From the NCBI RefSeq assembly GCF_030295705.1, contig NZ_AP027274.1, positions 1,240,001 to 1,304,000 of the forward strand: a stretch of 64,000 nt of DNA, read 5' to 3'. Under the pieces are notes generated by a model. That model had not been told where the DNA came from. It ran no database searches and worked only from the letters and a program-made list of their open reading frames with translations. A program made the translations under genes and the position numbers. The stretch is from Polynucleobacter sp. TUM22923. Its GTDB lineage: Bacteria; Pseudomonadota; Gammaproteobacteria; Burkholderiales; Burkholderiaceae. Shown in pieces: positions 9,144 through 18,516 of the stretch; positions within the stretch are counted from its first letter, which is position 1, and every line of letters begins with the position of its first letter.

Positions 9144-10592
9144 CTATTTTGGCTTGACCGGAATGATTAAAGTGCTGTCAGCTCGTCGCACAAAAATAGG
9201 TACGGTTTTATTGACATCTAAACCCTTTAATAGAGCCTCAAATTGCTTAACCCCCGTGATGTCGGTATCCGCAATTCGAATAATCACGTCCCCGGGACGG
9301 ACCCCTCCCCGGACTAAGGGGCCTTCACCTATGCCGGTAACCTCGACGCCGCCACGAATATTGAGCTCTCGCCTCTTTCCGTCGGATGGCTCTGCTACCG
9401 CCACACCAAGGGCACCAACATTGCCAGCACCGGAATTTGAGCTATCCGCCTTCTTAACAGGGCTTTGACCAGCATCCGTATCAATAACGCTCACCATTAA
9501 GTCCTTCGTAGCCCCTTTGCGCCAAACCTGTACCACCGCGCTGGTGCCAGGCTTTGTCTCTCCGACAGTTCTGGGTAAATCAGTGGACTTGGCGATATCA
9601 CGTCCATTAAAACTGAGAATGACATCACCCGATTCAATGCCGCCAGCAGCCGCTGGACCGCCCGGCTCAACATTGCGGACATAGGCTCCACGAGGTCTAC
9701 CTAGGCCCAAGCTCTCTGCGATTTCTTTCGTCATTTCACCTAAGGCCACACCAATACGGCCGCGAGTCATCTTACCGTTAGAGCGTAACTGATCCGCAAC
9801 CCGCATTGCCTCATCAATCGGAATCGCAAAAGATATGCCCATATAGCCGCCAGAACGGCTAAAAATTTGAGAATTGATACCGATCACTTGACCGGCAGTA
9901 TTGATTAAAGGACCACCCGAGTTACCTGGGTTCACGGCGACGTCAGTCTGAATAAATGGCAAGTAATCGCCTGTGTCACGACTCTTAGCCGACACAATGC
10001 CAGCAGTCACAGTATTTTCAAGCCCAAATGGAGATCCAATGGCTAGAACCCACTCTCCCACTCGCACCCTTGAGGAGTCACCTAAAGGTAATCTAGGCAG
10101 ATCACGAGCATCAATTTTGAGAACGGCTACGTCAGTACGCTTATCCATCCCCAATAGTTTGGCCTTAAATTCTCGTTTATCAGTTAAGGTGACGTAAATA
10201 GTATTGGCGCCCTCAACAACATGGGCGTTGGTCAGAACTAAACCATTTGAGTCAATAATGAAGCCAGACCCAACGCCGCGATCAGACTCTTGTGGCTTGC
10301 CAGAGTTGGGTTGTGCTTGCTTTGGCCCCCCTGGTAACCCCGGAATGGGCACGCCAAAGAAGCGACGGAAAAATTCCGCTTGATCTTCAGGCATTCCCGG
10401 AATACCACCCTGTGATTGCTGGGCAGCCACCTTTTCTGTCACGCGGATATTCACCACTGCAGGGCTAGCTCGCTCAACGAGATCAGCGAAATCCGGTACA
10501 GATACCCTCGGCGCCTGCGCAAAGGATGAAGAAACCATAGGGATTTGCCCAAAACTAACGATAACTAAGAGCGCAATTAAGTACTTTTTCAT
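9144..10592 (-). CDS. mucD: DegP/MucD-type periplasmic serine protease
   Basis: This HtrA-family endoprotease degrades misfolded proteins in the periplasm. The 482-aa protein has a Sec signal peptide at 1-26 (cleavage near SSFAQA), a trypsin-like domain with His124, Asp154 and Ser225 (GNSGGP), and two PDZ domains at about 275-365 and 395-480. It is placed upstream of lepA, as mucD is in related genera. The rpoE-rseA-rseB genes usually found between fabF and mucD are not here, so stress control must come from elsewhere or differ. Confidence 0.94.
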   Translation of the reverse strand: MKKYLIALLVIVSFGQIPMVSSSFAQAPRVSVPDFADLVERASPAVVNIRVTEKVAAQQSQGGIPGMPEDQAEFFRRFFGVPIPGLPGGPKQAQPNSGKPQESDRGVGSGFIIDSNGLVLTNAHVVEGANTIYVTLTDKREFKAKLLGMDKRTDVAVLKIDARDLPRLPLGDSSRVRVGEWVLAIGSPFGLENTVTAGIVSAKSRDTGDYLPFIQTDVAVNPGNSGGPLINTAGQVIGINSQIFSRSGGYMGISFAIPIDEAMRVADQLRSNGKMTRGRIGVALGEMTKEIAESLGLGRPRGAYVRNVEPGGPAAAGGIESGDVILSFNGRDIAKSTDLPRTVGETKPGTSAVVQVWRKGATKDLMVSVIDTDAGQSPVKKADSSNSGAGNVGALGVAVAEPSDGKRRELNIRGGVEVTGIGEGPLVRGGVRPGDVIIRIADTDITGVKQFEALLKGLDVNKTVPIFVRRADSTLIIPVKPK

Positions 10593-10662
10593 GATGCAAT
10601 AGGCCTACTTGGTAAAAACCAATGATAAATAAATGAATTAAGGGAAGAAACTAAGGTAGATA

Positions 10663-11910
10663 TTAGGTCAATTTGCCAAAAATCAAGGTGCCGTTAGTAC
10701 CCCCAAAGCCAAAGTTGTTTTTAACGGCATGCTCAATTTTTACGTCACGAGCGGTGTTGGCGCAGTAGTCCAAATCACATTCGGGATCTTGATTGAAAAT
10801 ATTGATCGTTGGCGGGGATTTCTGATGATGCAAGGCTAGGATCGTGAATACAGACTCCAACCCACCTGCGCCACCCAAAAGGTGACCGGTCATAGATTTT
10901 GTAGAGTTAATCAGGACCTTCTTGGCGTGATCGCCAAGGGCCGCCTTGATAGCGCCAGTCTCATTTTTATCACCCAGTGGCGTAGAGGTGCCGTGGGCAT
11001 TGATATATTGAATTTGATCTGGGTTCAGGCTGGCATCACGCATTGCGTTAACCATGCAACGACGTGGGCCATCCATATTAGGGGCAGTCATATGGTATGC
11101 ATCACCACTCATACCAAACCCTAAAAGCTCACAGTATATTTTTGCGCCGCGTGCTTTGGCATGCTCATACTCTTCAATAACCAGGACGCCAGCACCCTCA
11201 CCCAAGACAAAACCATCGCGGTCTTTATCCCAAGGGCGCGATGCCGTTGCTGGGTCATCGTTGCGAGTAGACAAGGCGCGAGCCGAGGCAAAGCCACCAA
11301 CACCCAAAGCAGAAATAGTAGATTCGGCGCCACCAGCGACCATGACATCGGCGTCACCGTATTGAATCAAGCGTGCTGCCAAACCAATACTATGTAAACC
11401 CGTTGTGCAGGCGGTGACTGCCGCTACATTTGGGCCTTTTAGCCCAAATAAGATGCTTAAGTGCCCGGAAATCATATTAATGATGGATCCCGGCACAAAG
11501 AATGGAGAAATACGGCGAGGACCGCGTGCCAACAATTCAGCACCCGTAGCCTCAATCATTGGCAGACCGCCAATACCGGAACCAACCATGACACCAATAC
11601 GCTCTGCATTTTCTTCTGTGACCACAATCCCACTGTCACGAATAGCTTGTGCGCCAGCGGCGATGCCGAAATGAATAAACGTATCCATGTGCCGCGCTTC
11701 TTTAGCGGACACGTATTCCTCAACGTTGAAGTCCTTAACTTCGCCAGCGAAATGCACGCTCAGCGGTGTATGGTCGAACTTAGTGATGGTAGCAATGCCC
11801 GATTTGCCCGCTAGGACATTCGACCAAGCTACATCAACAGAGTTACCAACTGGAGAAATCAGACCTAAGCCGGTAACAACTACCCGGCGTCGGCCATTTG
11901 ATGCTGACAC
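10663..11910 (-). CDS. fabF: Beta-ketoacyl-ACP synthase II
   Basis: FabF elongates acyl-ACP by condensation with malonyl-ACP and governs temperature-dependent C16:1 to C18:1 extension in E. coli. The 415-aa protein carries the Cys-His-His triad of condensing enzymes: Cys168 in AVTACTTG, His in NAHGTSTP near 308 and His in MTGHLLG near 345, plus the [10 protein letters not shown] gate loop near 400. It follows acpP by 28 nt, the common acpP-fabF arrangement. Confidence 0.97.
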   Translation of the reverse strand: MSASNGRRRVVVTGLGLISPVGNSVDVAWSNVLAGKSGIATITKFDHTPLSVHFAGEVKDFNVEEYVSAKEARHMDTFIHFGIAAGAQAIRDSGIVVTEENAERIGVMVGSGIGGLPMIEATGAELLARGPRRISPFFVPGSIINMISGHLSILFGLKGPNVAAVTACTTGLHSIGLAARLIQYGDADVMVAGGAESTISALGVGGFASARALSTRNDDPATASRPWDKDRDGFVLGEGAGVLVIEEYEHAKARGAKIYCELLGFGMSGDAYHMTAPNMDGPRRCMVNAMRDASLNPDQIQYINAHGTSTPLGDKNETGAIKAALGDHAKKVLINSTKSMTGHLLGGAGGLESVFTILALHHQKSPPTINIFNQDPECDLDYCANTARDVKIEHAVKNNFGFGGTNGTLIFGKLT

Positions 11911-11938
11911 AGTATTTGCTTTGAACTAAGCTAGGGAA

Positions 11939-12178
11939 TTAACCCTGAGCTTTGGATTGAGCGAAGTCGATAGCGAGCTGAACTGTAGTGATCTTCTCAG
12001 CCTCTTCGTCCGGAATCTCAATACCAAATTCATCTTCCAAAGCCATTACGAGCTCAACAGTGTCAAGAGAGTCTGCACCCAGGTCATTCACAAAAGAAGA
12101 TTCATTCTTGATGTCTCCTTCAGCGACGCCCAATTGCTCAGCGACGATCTTCTTAACGCGTTGTTCGATGTTATCCAT
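11939..12178 (-). CDS. acpP: Acyl carrier protein
   Basis: AcpP carries growing acyl chains on a phosphopantetheine arm. The start at 12178 gives a 79-aa acidic protein beginning [10 protein letters not shown], preceded by a strong Shine-Dalgarno GGGGGA 5 nt upstream. An in-frame TTG at 12190 would put the start inside that ribosome-binding site and is rejected. The attachment serine is Ser37 in the DLGADSLD motif. AcpS for its activation is encoded in the same leftward block. Confidence 0.98.
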   Translation of the reverse strand: MDNIEQRVKKIVAEQLGVAEGDIKNESSFVNDLGADSLDTVELVMALEDEFGIEIPDEEAEKITTVQLAIDFAQSKAQG

Positions 12179-12225
12179 TAAATCCCCCAAGGGTTGTAAA
12201 AAAACGATGAAAGAATTTTATCAGC

Positions 12226-12254
12226 TTGGCGGGCTAAATTAGTAAATCCGCCAA
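12226..12254. other. Inverted repeat between fabG and acpP
   Basis: TTGGCGG at 12226-12232 and CCGCCAA at 12248-12254 form a perfect 7-bp stem around a 15-nt A/T-rich loop. No T run follows on the minus strand, so it is not a standard terminator. It lies about 50 nt before acpP and may be a protein-binding or mRNA-stability element. Confidence 0.35.
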
Positions 12255-12279
12255 AAAATGACCAAATTCCTAGTTAAAT

Positions 12280-13023
12280 TTAGGCTAAATAAAGGCCGCC
12301 ATTGACATGCAAGGTATTACCAGTAATGTATCCCGCAGCTGGAGAGGCCAAAAATGCCACTGCCTGTGCCACATCCTCGGGGCTGCCAAGGCGCGCTAAG
12401 GGGATATTGGCTTTCAGGGCATTTTGCTGCTCTTCACTTAAAGCACGTGTCATATCGGTGTCAATAAAGCCTGGGGCCACGCAATTAACGGTGATGTTGC
12501 GGCTACCGATTTCGCGAGCTAAAGCACGAGTCATACCAGAAACACCTGCTTTGGCAGCAGCATAGTTCGCCTGCCCAGGATTACCCATATGACCAACAAT
12601 CGAGGTGATGTTAATAATGCGACCCGTACGTGCCTTCATCATCGGCCGCATCACTGCTTGTGACAAACGAAACACCGCACTTAAGTTAGTATCGATGACA
12701 TCGGTCCACTCTTCGGCCTTCATTCGCATAGCCAATTGATCACGAGTAATGCCCGCGTTATTGACCAAAATACCAATTCCACCGAAATCCTTCACGATCA
12801 AATCAATGATGGCTTCACATGCCTTTGGATCCGTGACATTTAATACTTCGCCCCGGCCACCGCTTGCTTGTAAACGAGCGCTGATCGCCTTAGCCCCATC
12901 CTCCGAGGTGGCTGTACCAATCACCTTAGCACCACATTTCACAAGCTCATCTGCAATCGCCTGACCAATACCACGCGATGCGCCGGTCACTAGTGCAATT
13001 TGTCCGCTTAAGTCGAGATTCAT
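12280..13023 (-). CDS. fabG: 3-oxoacyl-ACP reductase FabG
   Basis: FabG performs the NADPH-dependent reduction of 3-oxoacyl-ACP. The 247-aa short-chain dehydrogenase has the nucleotide motif TGASRGIG at 13-20, the NNAG element at 88-91 and the catalytic Ser141, Tyr154 and Lys158 (YAAAK). Its place between fabD and acpP separates it from the many generic short-chain dehydrogenases. Confidence 0.97.
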   Translation of the reverse strand: MNLDLSGQIALVTGASRGIGQAIADELVKCGAKVIGTATSEDGAKAISARLQASGGRGEVLNVTDPKACEAIIDLIVKDFGGIGILVNNAGITRDQLAMRMKAEEWTDVIDTNLSAVFRLSQAVMRPMMKARTGRIINITSIVGHMGNPGQANYAAAKAGVSGMTRALAREIGSRNITVNCVAPGFIDTDMTRALSEEQQNALKANIPLARLGSPEDVAQAVAFLASPAAGYITGNTLHVNGGLYLA

Positions 13024-13050
13024 TTTTTGTCTTTCGTTCTTACTGAATGA

Positions 13051-13986
13051 TTATTTCACTACTGCTAGCGCATCATTGAGGCTAGCCTCATCAAACATTG
13101 GTACACCGATAGCACTGTCATTAATACGCTTGGTTAAGCCTGCCAGTACTTTGCCAGGTCCACACTCCACCACTTGAGTCACACCCTGTTGCACCATCGC
13201 ATTAATCGTTTCATGCCATCTCACTGGCATCGCAGCTTGGCGTACCAAGGCATCCTTGATAGCGTTAACATCCTGCAACGTTTGCACATCTACATTATTG
13301 ATAACTGAAATAGTGGGCGCATTAAACTCAACATTGGCGAGATAGGATTTGAGCTTTTCAGAGGCTGGCTGCAATAAAGATGAATGAAAAGGGGCTGAGA
13401 CAGGCAAGGGCAGCGCACGCTTTGCACCAGCCGCTTTCAACAACTCACAAGCCTTGGCAAGCGCATCACTACCGCCAGCAATCACTACCTGCCCTGGCGC
13501 ATTAAAGTTTACCGCCTCAACCACTCCGCCAGAGAGCGCTGCCGCCTCTGCGCAAAGGGTGCTTACGAGGGCATCATCTAAGCCCAGAATTGCAGCCATA
13601 CCGCCTGTACCCACTGGTACTGCCGACTGCATTGCTTCTGCACGAAAGCGCACTAAAGGCACCGCATCTTTAAACGAAATAACACCGGCTGCAACCAAAG
13701 CGGAGTATTCACCGAGGCTATGCCCCGCGACTATTTTAGGGATTGCGCCACCAGCCGCCAACCAGGCACGATAAAACGCAATTGCCGCCGTGAGCATGAC
13801 AGGCTGTGTATTGGTAGTTAAAGCCAACATTTCTGCTGGACCTTCCGCAATCATCTTTGCGATATCTTCGCCCAAAGCTTCAGAGGCTTCTTGTAAGGTG
13901 GCGCGCACTTCAGGACGACTGGAAATTGAATTGAGCATTCCAACAGCTTGGGAGCCTTGGCCTGGAAATACAAAAGCAAATGTCAT
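13051..13986 (-). CDS. fabD: Malonyl-CoA:ACP transacylase FabD
   Basis: FabD loads malonyl groups from CoA onto ACP to start each elongation cycle. The 311-aa protein opens with FVFPGQGSQ, carries the nucleophile Ser90 in GHSLGEYSAL, and has the catalytic-dyad His in APFHSSLL near 200. It lies between fabH and fabG in the fatty-acid block. Confidence 0.97.
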   Translation of the reverse strand: MTFAFVFPGQGSQAVGMLNSISSRPEVRATLQEASEALGEDIAKMIAEGPAEMLALTTNTQPVMLTAAIAFYRAWLAAGGAIPKIVAGHSLGEYSALVAAGVISFKDAVPLVRFRAEAMQSAVPVGTGGMAAILGLDDALVSTLCAEAAALSGGVVEAVNFNAPGQVVIAGGSDALAKACELLKAAGAKRALPLPVSAPFHSSLLQPASEKLKSYLANVEFNAPTISVINNVDVQTLQDVNAIKDALVRQAAMPVRWHETINAMVQQGVTQVVECGPGKVLAGLTKRINDSAIGVPMFDEASLNDALAVVK

Positions 13987-14057
13987 AGGATTAGTCGCTA
14001 AGCTTTATGGGTGGTTATGCAGATTGATAGATAAATAAATAGATCGAACGTAGCTCT

Positions 14058-15044
14058 TTAATACTTAATGGCCACTGCGCCCCAAGCAAAGCCACCGCCA
14101 ACACCCTCTAATAAAAGATGTTGACCGCGCTGAATTTGCCCAGACCGAATACCTGCATCCAGGGCAAGTGGAATAGAGGCAGCCGAAGTATTGCCATGCT
14201 CATGCACCGTCACAATGACCTTATCCATAGACATGTTCATCTTGCGAGCCGTACTCTCCATAATCCGGATATTAGCTTGATGTGGCACTAACCAATCAAT
14301 CTGCTCTGGCTTGAGATTCGCTTTTTCAAGAACCTCATGGGCAACTTGCTCAAGTACCTTCACTGCCAACTTAAATACTGCCGGCCCATCCATTGTCATA
14401 AATGGAGAGCCGTGCACTTGACCGTGGCCAGCACGACCAGGAACACACAAAATATCTCGCTGGGAACCATCCGCATGCAGAGCAGTGGCCAATATGCCAG
14501 GCTCAGTAGACGCCTCCAAGACTACGGCGCCAGCACCATCCCCAAATAGAACTGAAGTAGTACGATCCTCGAAATTCAAGATACGAGAAAACGTTTCCGC
14601 GCCAAGTACCAGTACTTTTTTATAACTACCTGTACGAATAAAGGCATCTGCAATTGCTAGCGCATAAGTAAAGCCAGCGCAGACAGCCTGCACATCAAAA
14701 GCTGCGCAATGATTATGAGCACCTAATTTATCTTGAACAACACAAGCGGTACTGGGAAATCCGCCCAAATGATCCGGAGTCGAGGTTGCCAGAATAATCA
14801 GGTCAAGATCTGCAGAGGTGCAGTCTGCACTCATCAACGCTGCTTCCGCTGCCTTCACCGCTAAATCACTAGTGAGTTGATTGTCAGCTGCAAAGTGACG
14901 AGCAGCAATCCCACTGCGAGTCATGATCCACTCATCGCTCGTTTCAATACCGATCTTTGCTAGGCGCTCGACAAGGTCTTGGTTGCTCACCCGTTGCTCT
15001 GGAAGATAACTTCCTGTTCCTGCTACTCGTGAATAGGTATTCAT
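14058..15044 (-). CDS. fabH: Beta-ketoacyl-ACP synthase III
   Basis: FabH starts fatty-acid synthesis by condensing acetyl-CoA with malonyl-ACP. The 328-aa thiolase-fold protein has the active-site Cys122 in [10 protein letters not shown], the His in VPHQANIRI near 255 and the Asn in HGNTSAAS near 285. It overlaps plsX by 4 nt (ATGA type), which couples the two. Confidence 0.97.
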   Translation of the reverse strand: MNTYSRVAGTGSYLPEQRVSNQDLVERLAKIGIETSDEWIMTRSGIAARHFAADNQLTSDLAVKAAEAALMSADCTSADLDLIILATSTPDHLGGFPSTACVVQDKLGAHNHCAAFDVQAVCAGFTYALAIADAFIRTGSYKKVLVLGAETFSRILNFEDRTTSVLFGDGAGAVVLEASTEPGILATALHADGSQRDILCVPGRAGHGQVHGSPFMTMDGPAVFKLAVKVLEQVAHEVLEKANLKPEQIDWLVPHQANIRIMESTARKMNMSMDKVIVTVHEHGNTSAASIPLALDAGIRSGQIQRGQHLLLEGVGGGFAWGAVAIKY

Positions 15045-16054
15045 AACAATGTATCCGTAACAAAAGCCTGCGCAATCCGCTCTACCATACGATTTTTTGC
15101 TGCTTCATAGGCGCGGTCCAGAGCAAAACCAAAACTAATCCGATCTGCGGAGCCATGACTTTTAATAACACAACCACGCAACCCCAATAGTACCGCCCCG
15201 TTGTAGCGCCGATGATCTACTCGTTTGCGCACGCGCAGCAAAGGCACCATGGCAAAGATAGCCATTAGCTTAGTAAGCCAAGATCGATTAAATTCACTTT
15301 TAATCAAGCCGCTCATCATCTTTGCGAGACCCTCGCTCGCCTTAAGCACAGCGTTACCCACAAAGCCATCGCACACTACGATATCTGTGGTGCCCTTAAA
15401 AATATCATTGCCTTCAACGTTGCCATAAAAGTTTAAGCTGCTTGCGCGAAGAAGTTCCCCTGTCCGCTTCACAACCTCGTTACCTTTAATCAACTCTTCC
15501 CCGATATTCAAAAGGCCAATAGAAGGGTTTTGCTTACCTTCCACCACTTGCACCATCACGTTAGCCATTTGCGCAAATTGCACTAAATGCATTGGCTCGC
15601 AATCGGCATTGGCACCAAGGTCAAGCATGGTGGTGCCTAAACCTTTTTCATTAGGGATCGCAGCAGCAATGGCTGGGCGGTCAACGCCATCCAATGTTTT
15701 GAGAATATAACGAGAAATTGCCATCAAGGCACCGGTATTTCCAGAGGAAATAATGGCATCAGCAACGCCGTTCTTCACTTGCACAATAGCCACGCGCATT
15801 GAAGAGTCTTTTTTGCGGCGTAAAGCTATCTCAATCGAATCATCCATTAAGACAACTTCGCTAGCGGCAACAATTTGAATGCGCTCGGTAGGCGCTTTGG
15901 GAAATTGATCCAGGGCTTGACTGATCAAATCAGCATCACCTACTAAGATCATGCTTACATCAGCATGTTTTTCAAGAAAGTCACAACAGGCTGGGACGGT
16001 CACGATTAACCCATGATCTCCGCCCATAGCATCGATGGCAAGTGTGACACTCAT
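15041..16054 (-). CDS. plsX: Phosphate acyltransferase PlsX
   Basis: PlsX converts acyl-ACP to acyl-phosphate, the donor that PlsY uses to begin phospholipid synthesis. The 337-aa protein begins with the family signature [11 protein letters not shown] near 5-15 and has the SSGNTGALM segment near 102 and the VCDGFVGNA motif near 232. It lies between rpmF and fabH, the widespread rpmF-plsX-fabH order, but here a hairpin separates it from rpmF. Confidence 0.97.
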   Translation of the reverse strand: MSVTLAIDAMGGDHGLIVTVPACCDFLEKHADVSMILVGDADLISQALDQFPKAPTERIQIVAASEVVLMDDSIEIALRRKKDSSMRVAIVQVKNGVADAIISSGNTGALMAISRYILKTLDGVDRPAIAAAIPNEKGLGTTMLDLGANADCEPMHLVQFAQMANVMVQVVEGKQNPSIGLLNIGEELIKGNEVVKRTGELLRASSLNFYGNVEGNDIFKGTTDIVVCDGFVGNAVLKASEGLAKMMSGLIKSEFNRSWLTKLMAIFAMVPLLRVRKRVDHRRYNGAVLLGLRGCVIKSHGSADRISFGFALDRAYEAAKNRMVERIAQAFVTDTLL

Positions 16055-16085
16055 AAAATCGTGGATTGAAACAATTGGTTTGTTT

Positions 16086-16116
16086 AAGAAAAAAGCGGCT
16101 TTAAATGGAGCCGCTT
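16086..16116 (-). terminator. Terminator or attenuator between rpmF and plsX
   Basis: On the minus strand an 8-bp stem (AAGCGGCT/AGCCGCTT) with an 8-nt loop is followed by TTTTCTT. It starts about 20 nt after the rpmF stop and ends about 30 nt before the plsX start. Because the flanking genes are usually co-transcribed, partial termination that lowers fab expression relative to L32 is the likely effect. Confidence 0.7.
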
Positions 16117-16136
16117 CTATCTTTTAGACTAAAAAA

Positions 16137-16316
16137 TTAGTCGTTTTTTGTTTTTACTACTTTACGGCCACGGTAGTAGCCATTAGGTGAGATGTGATGA
16201 CGCAAATGCGCCTCACCTGTTGTGGCCTCAACAGCCGTAGCAGGTGCGGTCAAAAAGTCGTGTGCACGGTGCATGCCACGTTTGGATGGGGATTTTTTAT
16301 TCTGTTGGACGGCCAT
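16137..16316 (-). CDS. rpmF: Large ribosomal subunit protein bL32
   Basis: A 59-aa basic protein reads [20 protein letters not shown] at its start and has [13 protein letters not shown] near 41-53, typical of bL32. It lacks the zinc-binding cysteines found in some L32 forms. It lies between yceD and plsX, as in most proteobacteria. Confidence 0.96.
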   Translation of the reverse strand: MAVQQNKKSPSKRGMHRAHDFLTAPATAVEATTGEAHLRHHISPNGYYRGRKVVKTKND

Positions 16317-16418
16317 ATTGAACTCCTAAGCAAGCCGACATTCTAGCATGGAAATTTCAATTAATCTACGACTTTTCACCACCTCAAATGAGTCACTATC
16401 ACCCCAAAAAATTCCCTT

Positions 16419-17000
16419 TTAAGAATTTTTCTTCATATTTTTCAATATGTTAAAAGGATTTTCTTGTTTCTCGGTCTTACTCGAGGTCTCACCAAAATCT
16501 CCAAAAGAGGAGGCATGGGCCTTACAGGCACTATCGGTGTGGATGGGGATTAAAGGCAAGGAGAGGAGTATTTCATCCTCCAAAAGCTCTAAAAGGTCGA
16601 AATGCTGGCTGGCTACTAAGGACTCTTGTTGATCATCCTCCATGGAAAAAGCGTCCGCCTCCTCTTCCGTGGCTACTAGAACAAATTGGCGCCTTTCCAG
16701 CAAGTTCACAGGGCAATCTTGAAGGCAGCGTTGGCAAATTAAATGAATTCGCCCTTTTAGATCCAGCTTAAGCACTTGTGATCGTTCCGCAATAGCAGAA
16801 TCTACAAAATGTGTACTGATATTCCAATCAAAGCCATCCCCCACCACAACAGATGATGCCTCAACATGTAAACGTGGCATTGTCGATATCTCCAAGAAAC
16901 CAGCCCCTTTGTAAGACACGGGAGCGCAAAAATCTACCCTGCGCAAAGCGCTTGGATCTGTAGATAGTTCAACTTGAGGTGAAATTTGATTACGATTCAT
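16419..17000 (-). CDS. yceD: YceD-family (DUF177) 23S rRNA accumulation protein
   Basis: A 193-aa protein of the DUF177/YceD family, required in E. coli and plants for normal 23S rRNA accumulation. The family's metal-site-like motif LICQRCLQDC is at about 109-118. Acidic stretches follow, and the C-terminus is lysine-rich. It sits directly before rpmF, the position conserved in proteobacteria, and diverges from yceF with only 13 nt between them. The biochemical role of the family is not settled. Confidence 0.9.
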   Translation of the reverse strand: MNRNQISPQVELSTDPSALRRVDFCAPVSYKGAGFLEISTMPRLHVEASSVVVGDGFDWNISTHFVDSAIAERSQVLKLDLKGRIHLICQRCLQDCPVNLLERRQFVLVATEEEADAFSMEDDQQESLVASQHFDLLELLEDEILLSLPLIPIHTDSACKAHASSFGDFGETSSKTEKQENPFNILKNMKKNS

Positions 17001-17013
17001 AGTGAGAGTCTAA

Positions 17014-17628
17014 ATGATGGTCTTAATGAAAGCACCAGAAGTAATGAGTAATTCTGAAAAAAAATTGATATTGGCATCGACCTCCGTCTATCGCTACGAA
17101 CTTCTGATGCGCCTTGGCATCCCCTTTACCGTCATAGCGCCGCAGGTTGATGAAACCCCATTGCCTCATGAAAGCACCGCAGAACTGGCCTTAAGGCTTG
17201 CAATAGCAAAAGCTACAGCGGTTAGCAAAGATCATCCCCAAGCTTGGGTTATTGGCTCTGATCAAGTGGCTGATCTTTATGGGGCAGCGATTGGTAAGCC
17301 TGGAAACTTTGAGCGGGCGTTGGCTCAGCTGCAATTGATGCGAGGTGCCAAAGTAACTTTTCATACGGCGCTTTGCCTCATGCATGGTGAATCAGAGACA
17401 AGCTTAAATATCCCAACGGAAGTGAAATTCCGTAATTTGCCTGACGAAACTCTAGAGGCCTATTTAAGGGCAGAAGAACCCTATGACTGTGCCGGTAGCG
17501 CAAAATCAGAGGGGATGGGAATCGCTTTGCTTGATTTCATCCGCAGCGATGATCCCACTGCATTGATTGGCCTGCCCCTAATTGCTTTAAGCGGTCTTCT
17601 TCGTGATGCTGGTTTTTCCATTCCATAA
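17014..17628 (+). CDS. yceF: Maf-type nucleotide pyrophosphatase, YceF subfamily (m7GTP)
   Basis: Maf proteins hydrolyse non-canonical or modified nucleoside triphosphates; the YceF branch acts on 7-methyl-GTP. Features of this branch are ILASTSVYRYELL near 20-32, the DETPLPHE loop, IGSDQV with the catalytic Asp near 87, KPGNFERA, and the CAGSAKSEGMG segment near 155. The frame allows starts at 17014 or at 17044 (MSNSEKK). The latter gives 194 aa, nearer the usual length, but 17014 has the better upstream GAGAG. Divergent yceD lies 13 nt away. Confidence 0.93.
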   Translation: MMVLMKAPEVMSNSEKKLILASTSVYRYELLMRLGIPFTVIAPQVDETPLPHESTAELALRLAIAKATAVSKDHPQAWVIGSDQVADLYGAAIGKPGNFERALAQLQLMRGAKVTFHTALCLMHGESETSLNIPTEVKFRNLPDETLEAYLRAEEPYDCAGSAKSEGMGIALLDFIRSDDPTALIGLPLIALSGLLRDAGFSIP

Positions 17629-17661
17629 AAATCATTGAATCAAAAAAACAGGTAAAAAATA

Positions 17662-18435
17662 ATGAGCACAAGCCTAGGCACTCTTTTTTTAATCCCCAAT
17701 ACTTTGGGAGAGGAAGCGCGAGTAGAGCAATTGCCGTGGGTACTTCCAAGGGAAACGATAACTCAAACGGCCAAACTGACCCACTGGATTGTGGAGGATG
17801 CTAAAACTGCGCGGGCTTTTTTAAAGGCAGTAGACACGGTGTCACCACTTGCATGCACTATTCAAGAAATGCAGATGAGTGAATGGCGTGGAGTTGCTCG
17901 CAATGCAAAATATGGGGATGCGATCAAACCCATGGACTTATTAAAGCCCTTGATGGCCGGTAAGGATATGGGCTTGATGTCAGAAGCAGGGGTTCCAGGA
18001 GTTGCAGACCCTGGCGCTGAATTGGTTTTAGCAGCGCATAAGCTTGGCGCCAAAGTTAAACCCATGGTGGGTCCCAGCGCCATCCTATTGGGCTTAATGG
18101 CTAGCGGCTTAAATGGCCAACACTTTGCATTCCAAGGCTACGTTCCTCACGATGCACAAGATCGCATTAACAAACTCAAGCAGTTGGAAATCGAATCAAA
18201 AAAATTACAGCAGACTCAGATTTGGATAGAGACACCTTATCGCAATACGGCCATGCTAATGGCGTGCCTCAATGCCTTGTCGCCTCAAACATTACTTTGC
18301 CTTGGTATGGACCTGAGCCTCCCATCAGAGATGATTACGACATTGTCCATAACCGATTGGCGTAAACGCTATCCCAATGAAGCAGCCTGTGCTTTATTGC
18401 AAAACCGGCCAGCAGTATTTTTAATGCTGGCCTAA
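17662..18435 (+). CDS. RsmI-like SAM-dependent methyltransferase (tetrapyrrole methylase fold)
   Basis: A 257-aa protein of the RsmI/tetrapyrrole-methylase superfamily. The glycine-rich SAM-binding segment is LMSEAGVPGVADPGAELV near 107-124, with GPSAILLGLMASG near 142 and ETPYRN near 187. It begins with a family-specific LGTLFLIPNTLGE. RsmI 2'-O-methylates C1402 of 16S rRNA, but true RsmI is about 290 aa and starts differently. This is better read as a paralogous subfamily whose substrate I cannot name. It follows yceF by 33 nt and faces the peptidase gene. Confidence 0.8.
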   Translation: MSTSLGTLFLIPNTLGEEARVEQLPWVLPRETITQTAKLTHWIVEDAKTARAFLKAVDTVSPLACTIQEMQMSEWRGVARNAKYGDAIKPMDLLKPLMAGKDMGLMSEAGVPGVADPGAELVLAAHKLGAKVKPMVGPSAILLGLMASGLNGQHFAFQGYVPHDAQDRINKLKQLEIESKKLQQTQIWIETPYRNTAMLMACLNALSPQTLLCLGMDLSLPSEMITTLSITDWRKRYPNEAACALLQNRPAVFLMLA

Positions 18436-18459
18436 TCGATTGGATCGGGCCATACCCGG

Positions 18460-18479
18460 CACAGCTTGGCTGAGCTGTG
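18460..18479. other. Hairpin between convergent genes
   Basis: CACAGCT and AGCTGTG form a perfect 7-bp stem with a 6-nt loop between the convergent methyltransferase and peptidase genes. Neither strand has a T tract after it, so it is at best a factor-dependent stop or RNA 3'-end stabiliser. Confidence 0.35.
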
Positions 18480-18516
18480 TTGAGCTCGATTCATTTCACT
18501 TCCTTATTTAAGTTTC

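Noticed and set aside
9076..9468. Plus-strand open frame of 130 codons over the end of the protease gene
   Set aside because: It lies antisense to the second PDZ domain, runs through a strong hairpin, and has no family-like sequence; a composition artefact.
11405..11814. Plus-strand frames over fabF (up to 117 codons)
   Set aside because: Shadows of the well-conserved fabF; no family features.
13987..14057. Short GATAGATAAATAAATAGAT repeat between fabH and fabD
   Set aside because: Too short and A/T-rich to call more than chance sequence in a spacer.
18460..18479. Intrinsic terminator between the RsmI-like methylase and the S49 peptidase
   Set aside because: The stem is perfect, but neither strand has a following T tract; listed only as a hairpin.
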